Source: Unio delphinus
Taxonomy: Eukaryota > Mollusca > Bivalvia > Unionida > Unionidae
Direction of reading: 5' to 3'
Length of the DNA: 64,000 nt
Assembly: GCA_029339505.1 (NCBI GenBank)
Contig: JAQISU010000022.1
Span: forward strand, 13,284,001-13,348,000
Part shown: piece by piece, positions 35,201-48,585 of the stretch
Position numbering within the stretch: the first letter of the stretch is position 1
Layout of the letters: every line of letters begins with the position of its first letter
Notes under the pieces: generated by a model
Database searches by the model: none
The model's input: the letters and a program-made list of their open reading frames with translations, nothing else
What the model was told of the DNA's origin: nothing
Position numbers and translations under genes: made by a program

Positions 35201-36055
35201 GGCTAGTACGAGTAAAATGTTATATAGCTCACAGAGTTGCGAGAAACAATGTGTTAAGATTGGATAATAATATTATATCTATCACATGGGAAAATATGTG
35301 GTTGGGTTACAACTATAACCAGAGACCTTCCTAATGACAATAATTCTCTTAGCCAGAACTGGTAAAAATATTCCATTGAACATGGTTCAGAATTGTCAAG
35401 GATTTGAATGCCGGTAGCTTATGGCAGATTTGCCACTTTGAATTTATCTTGCAAGCAACACTGTGCCTCCAGGTGATGGTGGAAGTAGATTCAAGGCATG
35501 GATAATAATTGGCAGATGAGAGAAAAGAATGCCAAATTTTTACTATAATTTCCAACACCAGTGATGCCTAGTTTTGTCAAAATATTGATGGGTGGAATGA
35601 TATGATTATTAACTCTGCTGGCTTTACAGGTATGACCCAGCAGATTGAAAACCTTTCTCTCTTAGCTGGTGATTATGCTTCTTATCTTCATTCAGCTACC
35701 TGCCACCTTCAACCACCCATCCCCTCCACCGCCCCGAATTTTTTTTTTTAATCCAGAAGAGATTGATGAACAGGCAAAAATACAAGACAGTGATTCCCAT
35801 TCTTTTTAAAAACTCTAGACATTTAAAATATTGATTTAGTGAGATGTTCATAATAGCTTACTGCTTATGTACATCATGTACTTAACATATTCTTCATCAG
35901 CCTTTGGATAAGAAAAGAGTGTTCATATTCATTTTAAAAAAAGAAAATACCTAGTGTTGTATTGAGGCAATAATAGATGTGGGAATGCACAATTTTACTA
36001 ATGTAACATCTAGTGAATACTTTTGTATTATTTATCTTTTATTAGCTCAATTGTA

Positions 36056-36057
<2 letters not shown>

Positions 36058-36113
<56 letters not shown>
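36058..36113. repeat. GT microsatellite
   Basis: About 27 GT dinucleotides. The minus-strand ORF of His/Thr repeats here is spurious. A shorter TGTA run lies at 36383-36408. Confidence 0.95.
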
Positions 36114-36114
<1 letters not shown>

Positions 36115-36754
36115 GTCCCTTGTTATAATGCTGACCATCTTATAACATATGTATGGTTGTTTACATTTTGTTGTATCACTGCTACTTGAATTCATATAAT
36201 TTTCACCCTTAGATAATGAGAACCAATTATGCCATGATTTCACATCAATAAATAAACATTTTACTGTTTTGACACATTTTTGTTGGAAAGTCAATCAGTA
36301 TAAGGGTCCATTATAATGTGGGTCATTATTAGCTCTCCCATTGATAACATTATAGAAAGAGAGAGCATTGTACACACACATATGTATGTATGTATGTATG
36401 TATGTATGCATGCATTTTGGAAAGATCGAGAAAAAAGGAAAAATTGTCTCAATTATAATTTCATTTTGACATAAGCAACTGTCTTTCTGTATTCATGTGT
36501 GTTTGTATTTGTTTCTTTAAGAGACTGATAAACTGTGGTACAGATTTTCACCGCATGCCATTTTTATCTGTTTACCGTGCATCCAGCTGTTGATAGTATA
36601 GACCCAGATTTGCAATTATATAATGCAGTGACAGATCATGGTCTGTCTTATTCCTGATTTCAAGCCAGCTGTTCTGTTAGCACGGAGTGGGTCTTTGTTG
36701 TTAGTACTTTGATGCATGTGATTATAGTGCACCTCATTATATCATGATCCATTT

Positions 36755-38550
36755 TATTAGGCATAGCGTTGTCATGGATCCAATTACATGTTGAAATAGT
36801 AATTACTGTCTATAATATACTACAGTAAAAATAAACTCAGTATAACATAATTCTTTTTATAAGGCATAGCGTTGTCATGGATCCAATTACATGTTGAAAT
36901 AGTAATTACTGTCTATAATATACTACAGTAAAAATGAACTCCGTATAACATGATTATTTTTGTAAGGCATAGCAATGTCATGGATCTAATTATGTTTAAA
37001 TAGCAATTACTGTCTATAATATACTACAGTAAAAATGAACTAAGTATAACATGATTATTTTTATAAGGCATAGCGTTATCATGGATCCAATTATGTAATT
37101 ATGTATAATGTATCTCAGTATGAAAACAACTTGGTATAATACAATACTTTATATAAGACATAATATTGTCATGGCTCTAATTACATGCTATTACAGTAAT
37201 TATTATGCTTAATGTATCCCAGTATAAAATTAACTCGATATAACACAGTCCTTTATATAAGGCATAGTATTGTCTTGGATAGACTTAACATGATGTAATA
37301 GTAACTACTATGTATAATTTACCCTGATATAAAATGAACTTGATATAAAACAATCCTTAATATAAGGTACTGTATTGTCATGGATAGAATTATATGATGT
37401 AATAGTTTAATAATTTACCCCAGCATAAAATTAACTAACTATAACACATTCCTTTATACAATGTATAGTATTGTCATGATGCAATGTTGCATCTTGAGCA
37501 ATGGATTTATTTCCCTCTGTCCCCCAAACTTTGACCCTGTGGTCACCTTTGTGGCCATTTTGGTCAGGAGAATTCTTTTAAAAATACACATTTTTCTTTC
37601 TTTACTGGTTGTCCATTTATGTCCATGTTGATGCTAGCAATAGCTAGAGTCATTAGGTGATAACATCTCTAAGATGGTAGTGAATATCTCTTTTAAAACA
37701 ATGTATCTGGCAATGAATACAATCAATGTTTGTGGTAGTTGGCAAATTTGCTAGGTCCTTGATGGCTGCTAGTGTAAAAAATTTCATAGGTGTAAGTCAT
37801 GCATATACAATAGAGACTAAATTTATACAAATGTAAAATTTGTCATTAATGTTTTTGATAAGTTGAAAAGTGCTTATTTATCATAATAAATTCTTGCTGA
37901 TGATGAGTGAACAGTTAAGCAGGCAAAACTAGTGAAGCAAATAACATTATCTCATTATTTTTTACACTAGTGCGTTAAGTTTTTATTTGTCCCATACAAA
38001 TGTGTCTACAAACTTTGGTGGGTATTCAAGTCAGTGTATGGTGTAATAGTATTACTATAGACAATGTACCCAAGAATAAGACCACCTCACTATAGCACTC
38101 ATTTATAAGGCAGGTGTGGTCATGTCTGTCATTGCATGTTCTAATATTTCTGCTATGTACATAAACCTCTTTATATGGACACTTCATATAAAACTGGCTA
38201 TTTTATAATTTGGGTATGATCTTGGATTCAACTACATGATGTAATAGTAGTACTCAGAATAATGTATCCCAGCATAAAGTAGCCTCATTATAACACATAT
38301 GATTATGATGTAATATTAATGCTGTGTATAATGTACCCCATTATAAGGCAACCTCACTATAGTACTGACCTTATTTTAAGGCAAGTATATTCACGACTCA
38401 ATACATGATTTAATACTAGTGTATAATATACCTATAATGCATCTCGTTTTAACACGGTCTCTTTTTTAAGGCAGGTACAGCCATGGTTTCCATGAAATGA
38501 TGAAATAGCAATACTTTAACATGGCACAATACACATTTTATAGTGTTATA
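36755..38550. repeat. Degenerate ~103-bp tandem array (~17 units)
   Basis: 'ggcatagcgttgtcatggat' occurs at about 36760, 36863, 36966 and 37067, spacing 103, 103 and 101. Each is followed by 'tagtaattactgtctataat' and 'agtataacatgattattttt'. Further right the same parts continue at 37148, 37258, 37365, 37443 and on to about 38500, but diverge steadily. Confidence 0.8.
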
Positions 38551-39024
38551 GTTGGATGGCATTATATTTGGAAAAGTACAGTTATTGCATTTTTATATTA
38601 TTGATATTCATTAGTTTTTTTTAAACTTGCCTCATACTTTTGCAGCATGATTTCAGTTAGATTTATTTTGATGTAAAATTGAAGAAAGAAAAAAATTTTA
38701 AGATCAAATTTTGGTATTATCTAACATTATTTTTTACTCATGTCCAGTGTTATTGCACTTCTTGAGTGAAAAGCTGCATGAGAAAGTATCTTTAAAATAA
38801 ACTAAACAGAGAGTAGCATATTTACTGTGTTCACATGAATCCCTTGCATTAGTACATTTCAGTTTGTACATGTTTGTAAGATGTAAATGACAACAGTGTA
38901 AATGCAATGGTCAGTAGATAATTTTCTGCATTGGCCTTAGCACTTGTCTAACCACACAGCAGTACAGGAATTATGATATGATCTAAATAGTAATGCAAAA
39001 TTATGGTGATATTGTGATATAAGT

Positions 39025-39262
39025 TGTAGTTGTTTTAGTAGGGTTTAACACCATTTTCCAGCACAAGATAGGCTCTACATGGCAGCCAGTATTAATGGTG
39101 GAGGATGAACCCGGAAAAACCTCCGGAAGCAACCACTGACCCATGACAAGGCAAGCTTTCTCACATAAACACAGTGGCTGAATCTGAGACTCGAACTCAT
39201 GCAGACAGGTGAGATGGCAGTGAGCCTTTACGGAGAGCGCTTTAGACCACTCGGGACCCTGT
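39025..39262 (-). mobile_element. SINE-A
   Basis: Reverse complement gives 'gtcccgagtggtctaaagcg', B box 'gagttcgagtctcagattca', 'gtgagaaagcttgccttgtc', 'ttcatcctccaccattaata' and the end 'ggtgttaaaccctactaaaa'. Confidence 0.85.
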
Positions 39263-41439
39263 TATAGTAGTTAAGGTTCATAATAATATTGTATGCATGT
39301 GTAATTGTCACTTACATTAACTATGGGTGTATACTCTGAAGTATTCCTTTCCTTGCCTATTTAACTTTTCTTTAATTTCTTTTTTTTCGTCTTCTTTTTT
39401 TATAAAGATAAAGCACAATACTTTTCTTGTATTATAAATTTTATTTTGCTCTGTCTATGCCTCTCTCTCAACAATTAAGTTGAAAAGTAAATGGATGAGA
39501 TTAATTAACACACCCTTATAGCAGCAATGTGACTTGAATGTGAATTGTATGTGAATTGGAAATTTAACAAATCAAGATCTTCATTCAACAGCTGAACTGT
39601 CGACCTAGTGGAGGTCTTTTGTTTCCTCAACGGTTTTGTTTTGATTATGCATAGCTAGTTTCAGAGGCAAGCCAATGAACATATAAAGCTGTTTCTTTTT
39701 TATTATTATTTTATTTTCCTCAAATATTTGACAACATAGAAGTTAAAATATATTAAGACTGTTGCTGAGAAATCTATTTTATTTCAAATATTTTTGGTAG
39801 GTTGCAATTAGTAATTATCATTGAAAACCTTACAACTATTGCCCTATAATTTATAATAAGTGAGAAATAATTATGTAATAATGACCTTCAGGTCTCTCGC
39901 TTAACTCCGAAAAATACTTTACAACCAATGTCACCACCATACATGTAAGGTCCGCAAACTCGCATCTATAACCGAAAAGTAGTACACTACGTTATTTGTG
40001 TCGAGAGAAGACCCAAACTGATGGCTGTGATAATATTGCTGTAGCTGATGATATTAGACTAAAATCATGCGGACACTAGAATGTTGCAAAATTAAATATG
40101 TCTATGTGGTAGTCCATTGACAGTTATGCTCGAACTAGCTAAACATGAGAAGATTTGCTGTCATATATTAAAAAAATATTAATTATGAAAGCTATTAAAG
40201 AAATCAAAGACATAATGTATCCCATAATATTGCTATACATTCAGCTTGTATGTTAATAGATAGTAAAGGAAAGTTAAGACATACCCAAGATTTAGTATTG
40301 AAATAAAATACTTTGTAACATGAGTCTCGAAAAAAGACCAAAAGTCATTAAATCCCTAAATGAAATCCTATTATGTTTACATAAAACACTGAGACATATG
40401 CCTTTCAACAATTTTCAACTGAGAAAACTAGTTTTCTGTTAGTTTGACTTCATTGCATAAACAATATTCTCATCACAGTGAAACATGACCAATATAATTG
40501 TTCTATATTATGATAATTAGTATTTTACCTTCATAATTAAAACAGCCTGATAACACTGAGTTCTTTGAGAAATGAATGCTGTATTTAGTTGGATAATAAA
40601 TTCTGCCAAAATCATTATTTTAACAAGTCATTTAAACCTTTCCAACACTAACTTTACTTTTTGGTACCTTTGGCAACCAGAGTAAATCCATAATTGATCA
40701 TTTTCAGTATGATTGGTGTTGGTTCCTTATCAACGAACTGTAAGTGAATAGATATATATTATATATGGAGAAAATCTGTGAATAATAACTACATAAATAT
40801 TGCATCATCTGAATATTGTAACATATTGAAATGTAGAGACGTATTTGAAAGTAGAGTTTTAATTATCTAGCAGGCCGACAAGTAATGAACCAAGGATGTG
40901 ATATATACAAAAAAATTAACTGTCCATGTACACATTCAAAATAGCTGTATTTGATGACAACATATACACTATGCTTGAATTTTTTGTCATAAAAATACCT
41001 TTTTCTCGCATTTTCTATGTTTGGTTGCTATGGTAACCATGAATACATCAATTTCACTGACATTTTTAGTGTTAGCAATCTGCATGCATAATTTCATCAC
41101 TTTGTACAATTTCACAACAATCTGATTAAAATTACTAATTTTGAAGATGTTGTATGAATTTGCCCCAAAAAGACGGTATTGTTTTGAAATAATTCAGCAT
41201 ACACAGATGGGACAGTTAGAAACAAACCAGCTCTGGTTTCAAGGTCAAGCAAGACAACACAGTACTACTAAATGTACCCACTTTAAAAAAAAAATTCTAC
41301 TTGAAAATATAGTGGAATGTATTGTATGTTTAATATATTCTCAAGGGATTGAATAATTTTGTTTTAAATAATATATCTTCCCACAATGTCAAGATTCTCA
41401 TCAAGACAATCAGTTACAATGTATACTTGTGTACTTCAT

Positions 41440-41515
41440 ATGAAGAGACCCAGATCTACATTCACACAATGTACTGGCAAATCTGGCTCTATGCAGTTTG
41501 TTAGGACTAGTCAAT
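41440..41515. repeat. Palindromic dispersed element (family D), partial
   Basis: 'agacccagatctacattcac' then 'tggcaaatctggctctatgc' then 'agtttgttaggact' follow the family D order. A similar shorter fragment lies at about 36597-36655. Confidence 0.45.
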
Positions 41516-41694
41516 AGAACAAACAAACCAATTTTGTGTTCGCTACAGGCCATAAATTGAATTACATAACAGACTGATAAATCTAATGAAGCAGTAATAC
41601 ATGTGTTAGGATCCATGAATTTAAATACCGAAGAAAATGTTATTTGTCACAAAATTCTGAAATTGATTGTAGTCATGAATATTAATGAATTCAC

Positions 41695-42040
41695 ATATAT
41701 TTTGATCACAAGTATCGGTCATAAGGTCATAGTATATAAAATTTTAAATATTAAATTCTATAATATAAATTATTTTATAATTATTTGTTTTCTATCATAA
41801 TTTTGGAATTTTCGGTGTTTTTATAGAGATGAATTTTTAATAAACTTTTAATACTGGTTCAAATACTCCACATGTATTTTGATCAAAAGTATTGGTCATA
41901 AGGTCACAGTATATACAATTTTAAATATTAAATTCTAAAGTGAAAATTATTTTATAATATTTTGATCATAATTGTGGAATTTTTTATAAACATGAATTTT
42001 TTAATAAACTTTTAATACTAGTTCAAATACTCCAAATGTT
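41695..42040. repeat. Two-copy tandem duplication (~180 bp)
   Basis: 'tattttgatcacaagtatcg' + 'gtcataaggtcatagtatat' recurs near 41876 as 'tattttgatcaaaagtattg' + 'gtcataaggtcacagtatat'. Both copies end 'aataaacttttaatactggt' then 'tcaaatactcca'. Confidence 0.85.
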
Positions 42041-42393
42041 TATTTGATATTTAAAAGATACATAAGATGTGCAAATAAATTGACTGTTGACAGATTCTTT
42101 TCTTTGCTCATCATTTTTAACTAGTTACCAAAGGTTCAGAAAGCCGTGGAGGCACTGATTAGCAGGATGGAATTGCACCCTAGAGGTTACATGTTCAAAT
42201 TCTGCTTGTTTATCCTGTGTCTGCTGCTGTAGATATCCCTGAACCTTGGCACATCTTAACCCTGAATGCTAAAATGCTAAAGCACTGTAGCCTATTTTGT
42301 GTTGATGTACCTGAAACACCATCAAGACAAAAAAAAAACAAAAGCTTTGGTTCAACTTGCATGATAGCTAAAATATTTTCAATATGTGTGAAT

Positions 42394-42520
42394 GAGTAGC
42401 TTCCCTTGGGTTGATAGTTCTTACTGGGGTTTTCTCAGGTCCTTTCTCCACCAGTTATACTGGCTAACATGTTCAGCCTATCTTGTGCTGCGAAACTGTG
42501 TCAAACCCAAAACAGCAAAA
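42394..42520 (+). mobile_element. SINE-A, 3' fragment
   Basis: 'gtagcttcccttgggttgat', 'ggggttttctcaggtccttt', 'ctccaccagttatactggct' and 'gctgcgaaactgtgtcaaac' match the 3' half of SINE-A. The head is missing, as in 5'-truncated insertions. Confidence 0.65.
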
Positions 42521-42783
42521 GCAATTATGTTTTATATTTTATAGTTAAGAAATAGCCCCACTGCATTTGCATATACAGTTTCAAGAAATTTATATTCCCA
42601 ACAGTATAACTATTGATTCAAACCATGGAAGATTCTAAATACCTCCATGTTGGGAATTCCAATTGTATTGGATAATATAAATACCTACAGTCGTAAGTGT
42701 ATATCAGAAAGGCTGAAGGCTGATCAAAACTTGTATCCATAACTATGTGAAAAGAATACAATTCCTGGTCACAATTTTATATC

Positions 42784-42808
42784 ACTCTCTCTCTCTCTCT
42801 CTCTCTCT
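42784..42808. repeat. Short CT microsatellite
   Basis: Twelve CT dinucleotides. Confidence 0.9.
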
Positions 42809-43327
42809 GCATTAGCTGTGGATGAATAATCTTCCATCCACACATGTCATCTATGTCAGTATATGGGACAAACAAAACTTTCTGGCAGCTTTTCTTTATA
42901 ATCATGTTATGCCTTTGACCAATTAACTTTTTTTGTCCACCGTGATCATGATTCTTTTACAAAATAATTCAGAACATTCCTGAAGTGTGAATAATGTATA
43001 AAACTTAAAAAATTTCAAATAATACTTGTGTATGAAGGCAGTCAGAATATATGACAGTGCTTTTGACACATGATACTTTAAAACAGGTTGTGATGCAAGT
43101 ACTACTGCAGCTTGTTCTTCATATTGGAATATATCCTTGGCAAATATACATGTACCATATTTGTCCAACGATAAACCCATGCTTTATTAAAAGTCCACCC
43201 AGAACACAACTTTTACCTAATTGGGGCAAATATCTACTAAGGATATCATTGTTTAATAATATTATATATCACACCTCATGCATTAACAAATTTCCTTTCT
43301 TATCATGGGCATAGACCCATATCCGCC

Positions 43328-43500
43328 ATGCAGACCCAGATTTGCAATGTACACACAGATCTGAAGTATACACAAAATCTGCAATGTACACCAATATCTG
43401 CAATGTGCACAGATCTGCAGTGTACATCAAAATCTGCAATGTACACTAAAATCTGCAATCTACACCAAAATCTGCAGTGTAGATCTGAATTGACTGTAGA
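43328..43500. repeat. ~20-bp degenerate tandem repeat
   Basis: 'atctgcaatgtacaccaata' and close variants occur about eight times, starting from 'cagacccagatttgcaatgt', a family D phrase. It may be a tandem expansion of part of that element. Confidence 0.75.
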
Positions 43501-44673
43501 CTCAGATGTTACTGCTTAAGAAGATTAGGTTCACACCGCTCACTTGTAAGCAGTTTGTCTTCTTGTTTATGGGAGCAATAAAAGTGGGAATCTATGTGAC
43601 TGAGTTACATAATATCGAGGTATTTTTAACATTAATATTATTAAATAATGAAATGGAACCCATGCAATATCTGCCTTATAAAAAGGGACTACTTTAAACA
43701 GAGGTGCCTTTATATTGAGGGAGTACTTAGAACAAAACAGCATTGATTCACATCTCCAGATTGTCTGATGGCTTAGTACCATTTTCAGTTTAACTTGTAT
43801 AATGCAAGATTTTTTTGGTTGACTATATAGAAATGGCATTAACTTTTCTTAACTTGAGAGCTGTTCATTTTAGTTGTAGAGAGTTTTGTGATTTATAACT
43901 AATTTTGTACATATTGTTTTAATAGTGATAAACATAGCATAATTGGATTGAAGATAATTGAGCAATGTCTGAAATGTATGTCAGTTTCTATTCTTTTTTA
44001 TGTTTAACAAGTTTGTTAACTTGAATATTTCAGTTAAATCATTATTTTTACTGTAATGGCTCAAGATTAAATGCAGTGGAATTTGAACATTGATGCAAAT
44101 GCTTGTTTGTAAGTTTCTTGTTATTCAAATGTTTCTATCAAGCTAAATGAATAACGCATGCAGTGGTGAATCCAGAGGGGGTTTGCATTCTGTACCTGCT
44201 TTTCTAAACCAGTATGCTTTTCACTGAAAACAGTACGAAAATCAGACCACATAGAAACACCCTGGAGCTGGCACTAATATTTCACGATGTGTATGTTGTA
44301 AACCCAATAATATAGCGCAAAATTTTCAGTATTCATGATGAGATGCATTTAAAAATAGGATGTAAATGTTCAGTCAACAAGATTATATAAACATTTTTGA
44401 AATAAAAGAAACAAAACAGATTGAAGTTTCACTTCACTCTTGATAGTGATCTGTTTAATTTTTGTTGTTCCTCTGTTATTTAGAAGTATGTGTACAAGAT
44501 TCAATTAGTTATCCATCCATCCACACTATGACCCGTATAACTACCTTCACTGACAGGAAGCTTACATTGTGAGTGTATCAGTAAGACTTTTAGTGCTGCA
44601 TACAAAAACTGGTCACTGTGACGTATATTATTTATTGAAATCTTGTACACACTCTTCCATTATCTTTTTGTGG

Positions 44674-44978
44674 ACCGCTCCAGTGGCCTAGTGGTTAGAG
44701 TGTCCACCTCAGCATGAGGAGGTTGCGGATTCGAACCCTGTCCGAGTCATACCAGACTTACAAAAATGGTACTGACAGTTGCCTCGCTAGGTGCTCAGCA
44801 TTAAGATGCTAGTGTTAGGACTGGTCGGCACGGTGTCAGATAATGTGACTGGGTGGGACATAATGCTACATGTCTATCGCATGATGCCCCAGTGCTAGAC
44901 ATCACTATAAACTGCCACATTGTAGCAATATGACTGAGAAATTGTTAAAGCTGCATTAAAAATCCTAATCACACACAC
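44674..44978 (+). mobile_element. SINE-B, full length reference copy
   Basis: Head 'ccgctccagtggcctagtgg' + 'ttagagtgtccacctcagca' with A box TGGCCTAGTGG, B box 'gattcgaaccctgtccgagt', body 'cagttgcctcgctaggtgct', 'gtgactgggtgggacataat', 'gtgctagacatcactataaa', and end 'gcattaaaaatcctaatcac' followed by a CA run. About 300 bp, tRNA-derived head with an unrelated body. Confidence 0.88.
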
Positions 44979-46430
44979 ACACACCTTTTTTTGTGTCTGA
45001 TTACCAAGCTTGTACTACGGGTGCATCATTGCATAAAGATAAAACTGAAAACTGCACAGACCATGATTTGCTTGCACATAATCTCGTAAGCGAGTAAATG
45101 TTTTTATTTAGATGATCAATAATGATATGTCAGCATATTCACTGTAAAAATTTCAAAGATTGTCATTTTTTAATGTTTTAATATGTCTTTTTATTTATGA
45201 GCTTGAGTATTTGTCTTGCATTTCTCCTTCAGTTAAATTAGTATTATTTAAATTCTTCTTTTTAATGATTTCATGCAATAATTTGTATAGGTGCAAGAAA
45301 TGGCATTGCAATAGAGTAAAATGTCTTTGGAGTCCTTTTTATACCATGCATCTTAGGTATTTTATTAAAAGAAGTGTTTGTGAATTACATCTGCTGCATA
45401 AAATATTTACCAATTCCATAGATAGTTTGTAATTTATCCCACATTCCTTGTGATATTTTTTACTTTAGCAAGAGTTGTTTTAAAGTTTTTCAAGGTTTAA
45501 TTCATCTTTATCTAAGCATTTTTACCTCGTCAATATTCGACTTCTAGCGCTTTCATTGGAATTTGCCATGACATGTGAGCATAAAAAACTACTTATACCG
45601 ATTTACTTGCACTACTACTTTTCTGCACTCTTTGTGGCAATATTATCACATTTTTTGTTTTTCATTCAACATTGTTGGACAACAAAGATTTAAAATACAA
45701 TGCTCACATTATGGCACTTTTCTTGGGAACCATAAAAATGACACGTTGTAAAGCATGTGGTAGAGTACAAAGGTAGGTTCCAACAAAGCATTATCATAAT
45801 ATTATAAACTCCTATCAATATTCAAACACAGAAGAAAAAAATTCAAAGAAAAGAAAAGCAATTTTTCCAGCATGAATTTTATCTGTACATAATTGGAATT
45901 TTAAAAAATTCAAACATTTGTTGCTACACTCAGAAAAATGAGCAGAATAATTATAAATTAAAAAAATTATTGGACGTTACATGTCAACGATGGCTTTACC
46001 GACAAAAACGTCAAATAAAGTATTGTTGGCAATAGTTATTTACCATAGAGAAAGAGAGTGAAAATGAGAGTGTTAGAGGTAATGTGCAGTCGAGGGTTAT
46101 TGTGCTGATGAAAATCAATTTAACAAAGTTGAGAGGTAAACTATAATAGTGTATGCACACAGTCTCAATATCACAATAATATAACATCAAGAACTTGTCA
46201 TTTTTATTATCAGTCTAATGTCTAATACAAATACGGAATATAATTACTATATTTATGTGAGAAGGAGTAGAGATATACATGATTGCCAATGACTTGCAGA
46301 TCCATACTTTTTACATGCACAATAACTTTCTCCCCCACAAACAATACTAGTTCAGCAAGGAAATTTCCAATGCAGACATTATTTAAAATAAGCATAAAAA
46401 AATATCCATGGAGGAAGAAACCAGAAAAGG
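44979..46430. other. Intergenic, nothing recognised
   Basis: AT-rich, with scattered stops in all frames. No exon, RNA or repeat that I can name. Confidence 0.55.
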
Positions 46431-46668
46431 GGCCCTGAGTGGTCAAGTGGTCTAAAGCGCTCAAAGTTATGGATCACTGCCGTCTCACCTCTGTCAGTGT
46501 GGGTTCGAGTCTTGGGCTCAGCCAATGTGGATGTGCGAGAAAGCTTGCCGATAGCTCCTCATTAGTCAATGGTTGTTTCCGGGGTTTTCCTGGTTTATTC
46601 CTCCACCACTGCAATGTACAGCCTATTTAGTGCTGAAAAATAGCGTCAAACCCTACAGCAACAACAAA
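46431..46668 (+). mobile_element. SINE-A
   Basis: Head 'ggggccctgagtggtcaagt' + 'ggtctaaagcgctcaaagtt', B box 'gtgggttcgagtcttgggct', body 'gtgcgagaaagcttgccgat', 'cctggtttattcctccacca', end 'gcgtcaaaccctacagcaac' and a CAA-type tail. Well preserved. Confidence 0.88.
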
Positions 46669-46935
46669 CCGCCAAGACCTTGTTCCGTTCTAAAGCATAT
46701 CAGTTTGAAGCAGAAGCACTGACAAACATTATATCAAGGGTTAAAAGTGAAACTAATGAATATTAACAATGATATATTGTACCAGATCATCATTTATATC
46801 CCGTTCAAGATAACTGTCTTCACAGTTGTCCTAAGACAGTTAATCATAATACTTGACCTTTGTATTTTAGAATAGATATTGGACCAATGTAATAGTTCCT
46901 ATTTCAGTTAAGATTTGATTAAGAATTTTAATGTA

Positions 46936-46985
46936 ATACTTGAAATGTAATACTTGAAATGTAATACTTGAAATGTAATGCATAA
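46936..46985. repeat. 14-bp tandem repeat, about 3.5 copies
   Basis: 'taatacttgaaatg' repeats head to tail. Confidence 0.9.
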
Positions 46986-48359
46986 AATATTGACAGAATG
47001 AAATTTACTCAGATGTCAGATAAAAATTTTATTCCATTCGAACTTTGGAATGATTTATAAATTTCTCAAATAGTAAATTATGACAACAAAGCTTTCTGGG
47101 GGTGACTGTATCTTACATCAAATACAGTTGGTCTCGTGCTGATAGTTCTAACAATTAGGTCATTGAGAGATTTTTTGGTATACATCTCGCTTCTGTCAAA
47201 GCTCATTTTATATAAAGGATAGTCCTCCAGCAATGTTGGTAATAAGGAACAAAATTATCTTAATGATCCTTTAAATAAATCTGTACTAATCCGGCACTTG
47301 AGTTACGCCAGTTATTAAAAATGTAGGCATTCTTGAGAATAACAAAACAAGCAATAAGCTGATGGTTAAATGAAGACCACAAATTGACACTGATGTAGAA
47401 GCTCTTTTACTCTTGTAAAAGCAATTTCATTCATTCACTCATTCAATTAATTCATTTATTGAGACAATTATCAAACTAACACAGTTCATTAGTGAGAGAT
47501 GAAACTATTGATCTCACATTTTTGTGTGCTTGGATTTTAAAGAATTTCAGCAATCAACATGTGAGTAGTTTCAATAATTACAAAATTTGAAACTCAAAAT
47601 TATTCAGAAAATACAATACAAATTTTGAAAAATGAAAAAGATTTTTTTTAAATGTTTAGATTTATATCACTTTTATAGTAAAGTGATTTTAGAAAGTAGC
47701 TACACACATTATCAGGGCTCATTAGCCAAGAGTGATTTGTTTGAATTTTAAAACCATATCACACACATGGAATGTTATGTTGTACTGAGACAAAGTGAGT
47801 TAAGTACCTTGCACAGAGGTGTGTGTGTGCGCATGCGTGCGTGCGCGTGTGTGTGTGTGTTTTCTAACATTTCACAGCAACTCAACAGACCAGTGGTCAT
47901 ATGGTGCCAAATAAAGTTCAAGTATAAAATATATAAAAATTAAGAATTGCATATAAAATATAGGGGAAAAAAAACTTTCTAACATTAATTTAAATATGAA
48001 GTATAACAAGACAAAATGAAAAAGTAAATATGTTAAAATTCAGAAATCTGTGGTATAAACAGAAATTCCCTCAGAAAGTTCAAAATTTATTTTTGGACAT
48101 ATATCATTATAGTTTTCTTCAATGAGACACACAACAGTTGCTGCCATGGCCTAGTCTGGGCTGGATTTGAACCTGCACCCTTCTGATCATGAATCCAGCA
48201 TTCTAACCACCGAGTCCTTGTCATTTTCATTAACTCAAATAAAATAGATTGAGCAATCAATAATTAAACATTACAGACCAATTTAATTGGATCTATAACA
48301 AGATCTGCAATGCAACAGATCTTTAACAGAAAGCCCCTCATTATACTGCTGCATTGTTA
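46986..48359. other. Intergenic with a GT/GC microsatellite
   Basis: Only a mixed GT/GC run at 47819-47862 stands out. No gene seen. Confidence 0.55.
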
Positions 48360-48585
48360 TTAACCCTTTGAACCCTAATCTCCCCCATATTTCGGCACAA
48401 TAACCCGGGCCTCCCCCGGCAATTTTTGAAAATTTTATAAAAAGTAAAATTTTGCACATAATACAGGCCTGTATACCGGCCTGTCGGGTTACGACGGTAG
48501 AATAGCTAGGCCGGTTACCGGCCTTTCGGGTATATACACCGTTACAAAAGGCCGGTAAACCGGCCTGTAGGGTTCAAAGGGTTAA
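48360..48585. mobile_element. piggyBac-like MITE, GC-rich (218 bp plus TTAA at each side)
   Basis: TTAA-CCCTTTGAACCCTA at the left and TAGGGTTCAAAGGG-TTAA at the right form perfect 14-bp inverted repeats flanked by TTAA, the target signature of piggyBac elements. Known piggyBac MITEs in other animals also start CCCTTTG. The interior has repeated 'ggccggttaccggcctttcg'-like palindromes and is strikingly GC- and CG-rich for this window. No ORF. Confidence 0.82.

Larger units (their letters stand above)
33901..36256 (+). other. Probable 3' UTR and downstream flank of the C1orf21-like gene
   Basis: No coding exon is recognised here. It holds one degraded palindromic repeat (about 35045-35200), and a GT microsatellite at 36058-36113 lies near its end. 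The first overlapping pair of canonical AATAAA signals I noticed is at 36247-36256. If used, it would give a 3' UTR of about 2.35 kb. Earlier weak ATTAAA signals near 34803 and 34923 are alternatives. The true 3' end cannot be fixed from sequence alone. Confidence 0.35.
38551..42393. other. Intergenic stretch with one SINE and one duplication
   Basis: Apart from the SINE-A at 39025-39262, a family D fragment (41440-41515) and a two-copy duplication (41695-42040), I see no gene, exon or RNA. 39880-40060 has a few more CG dinucleotides but no open frame of note. Confidence 0.6.

Noticed and set aside
44674..44760. A tRNA gene
   Set aside because: The A and B boxes are present, but the head continues into a SINE body that is repeated in the window and a full cloverleaf does not close. 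The same holds for the other SINE heads.
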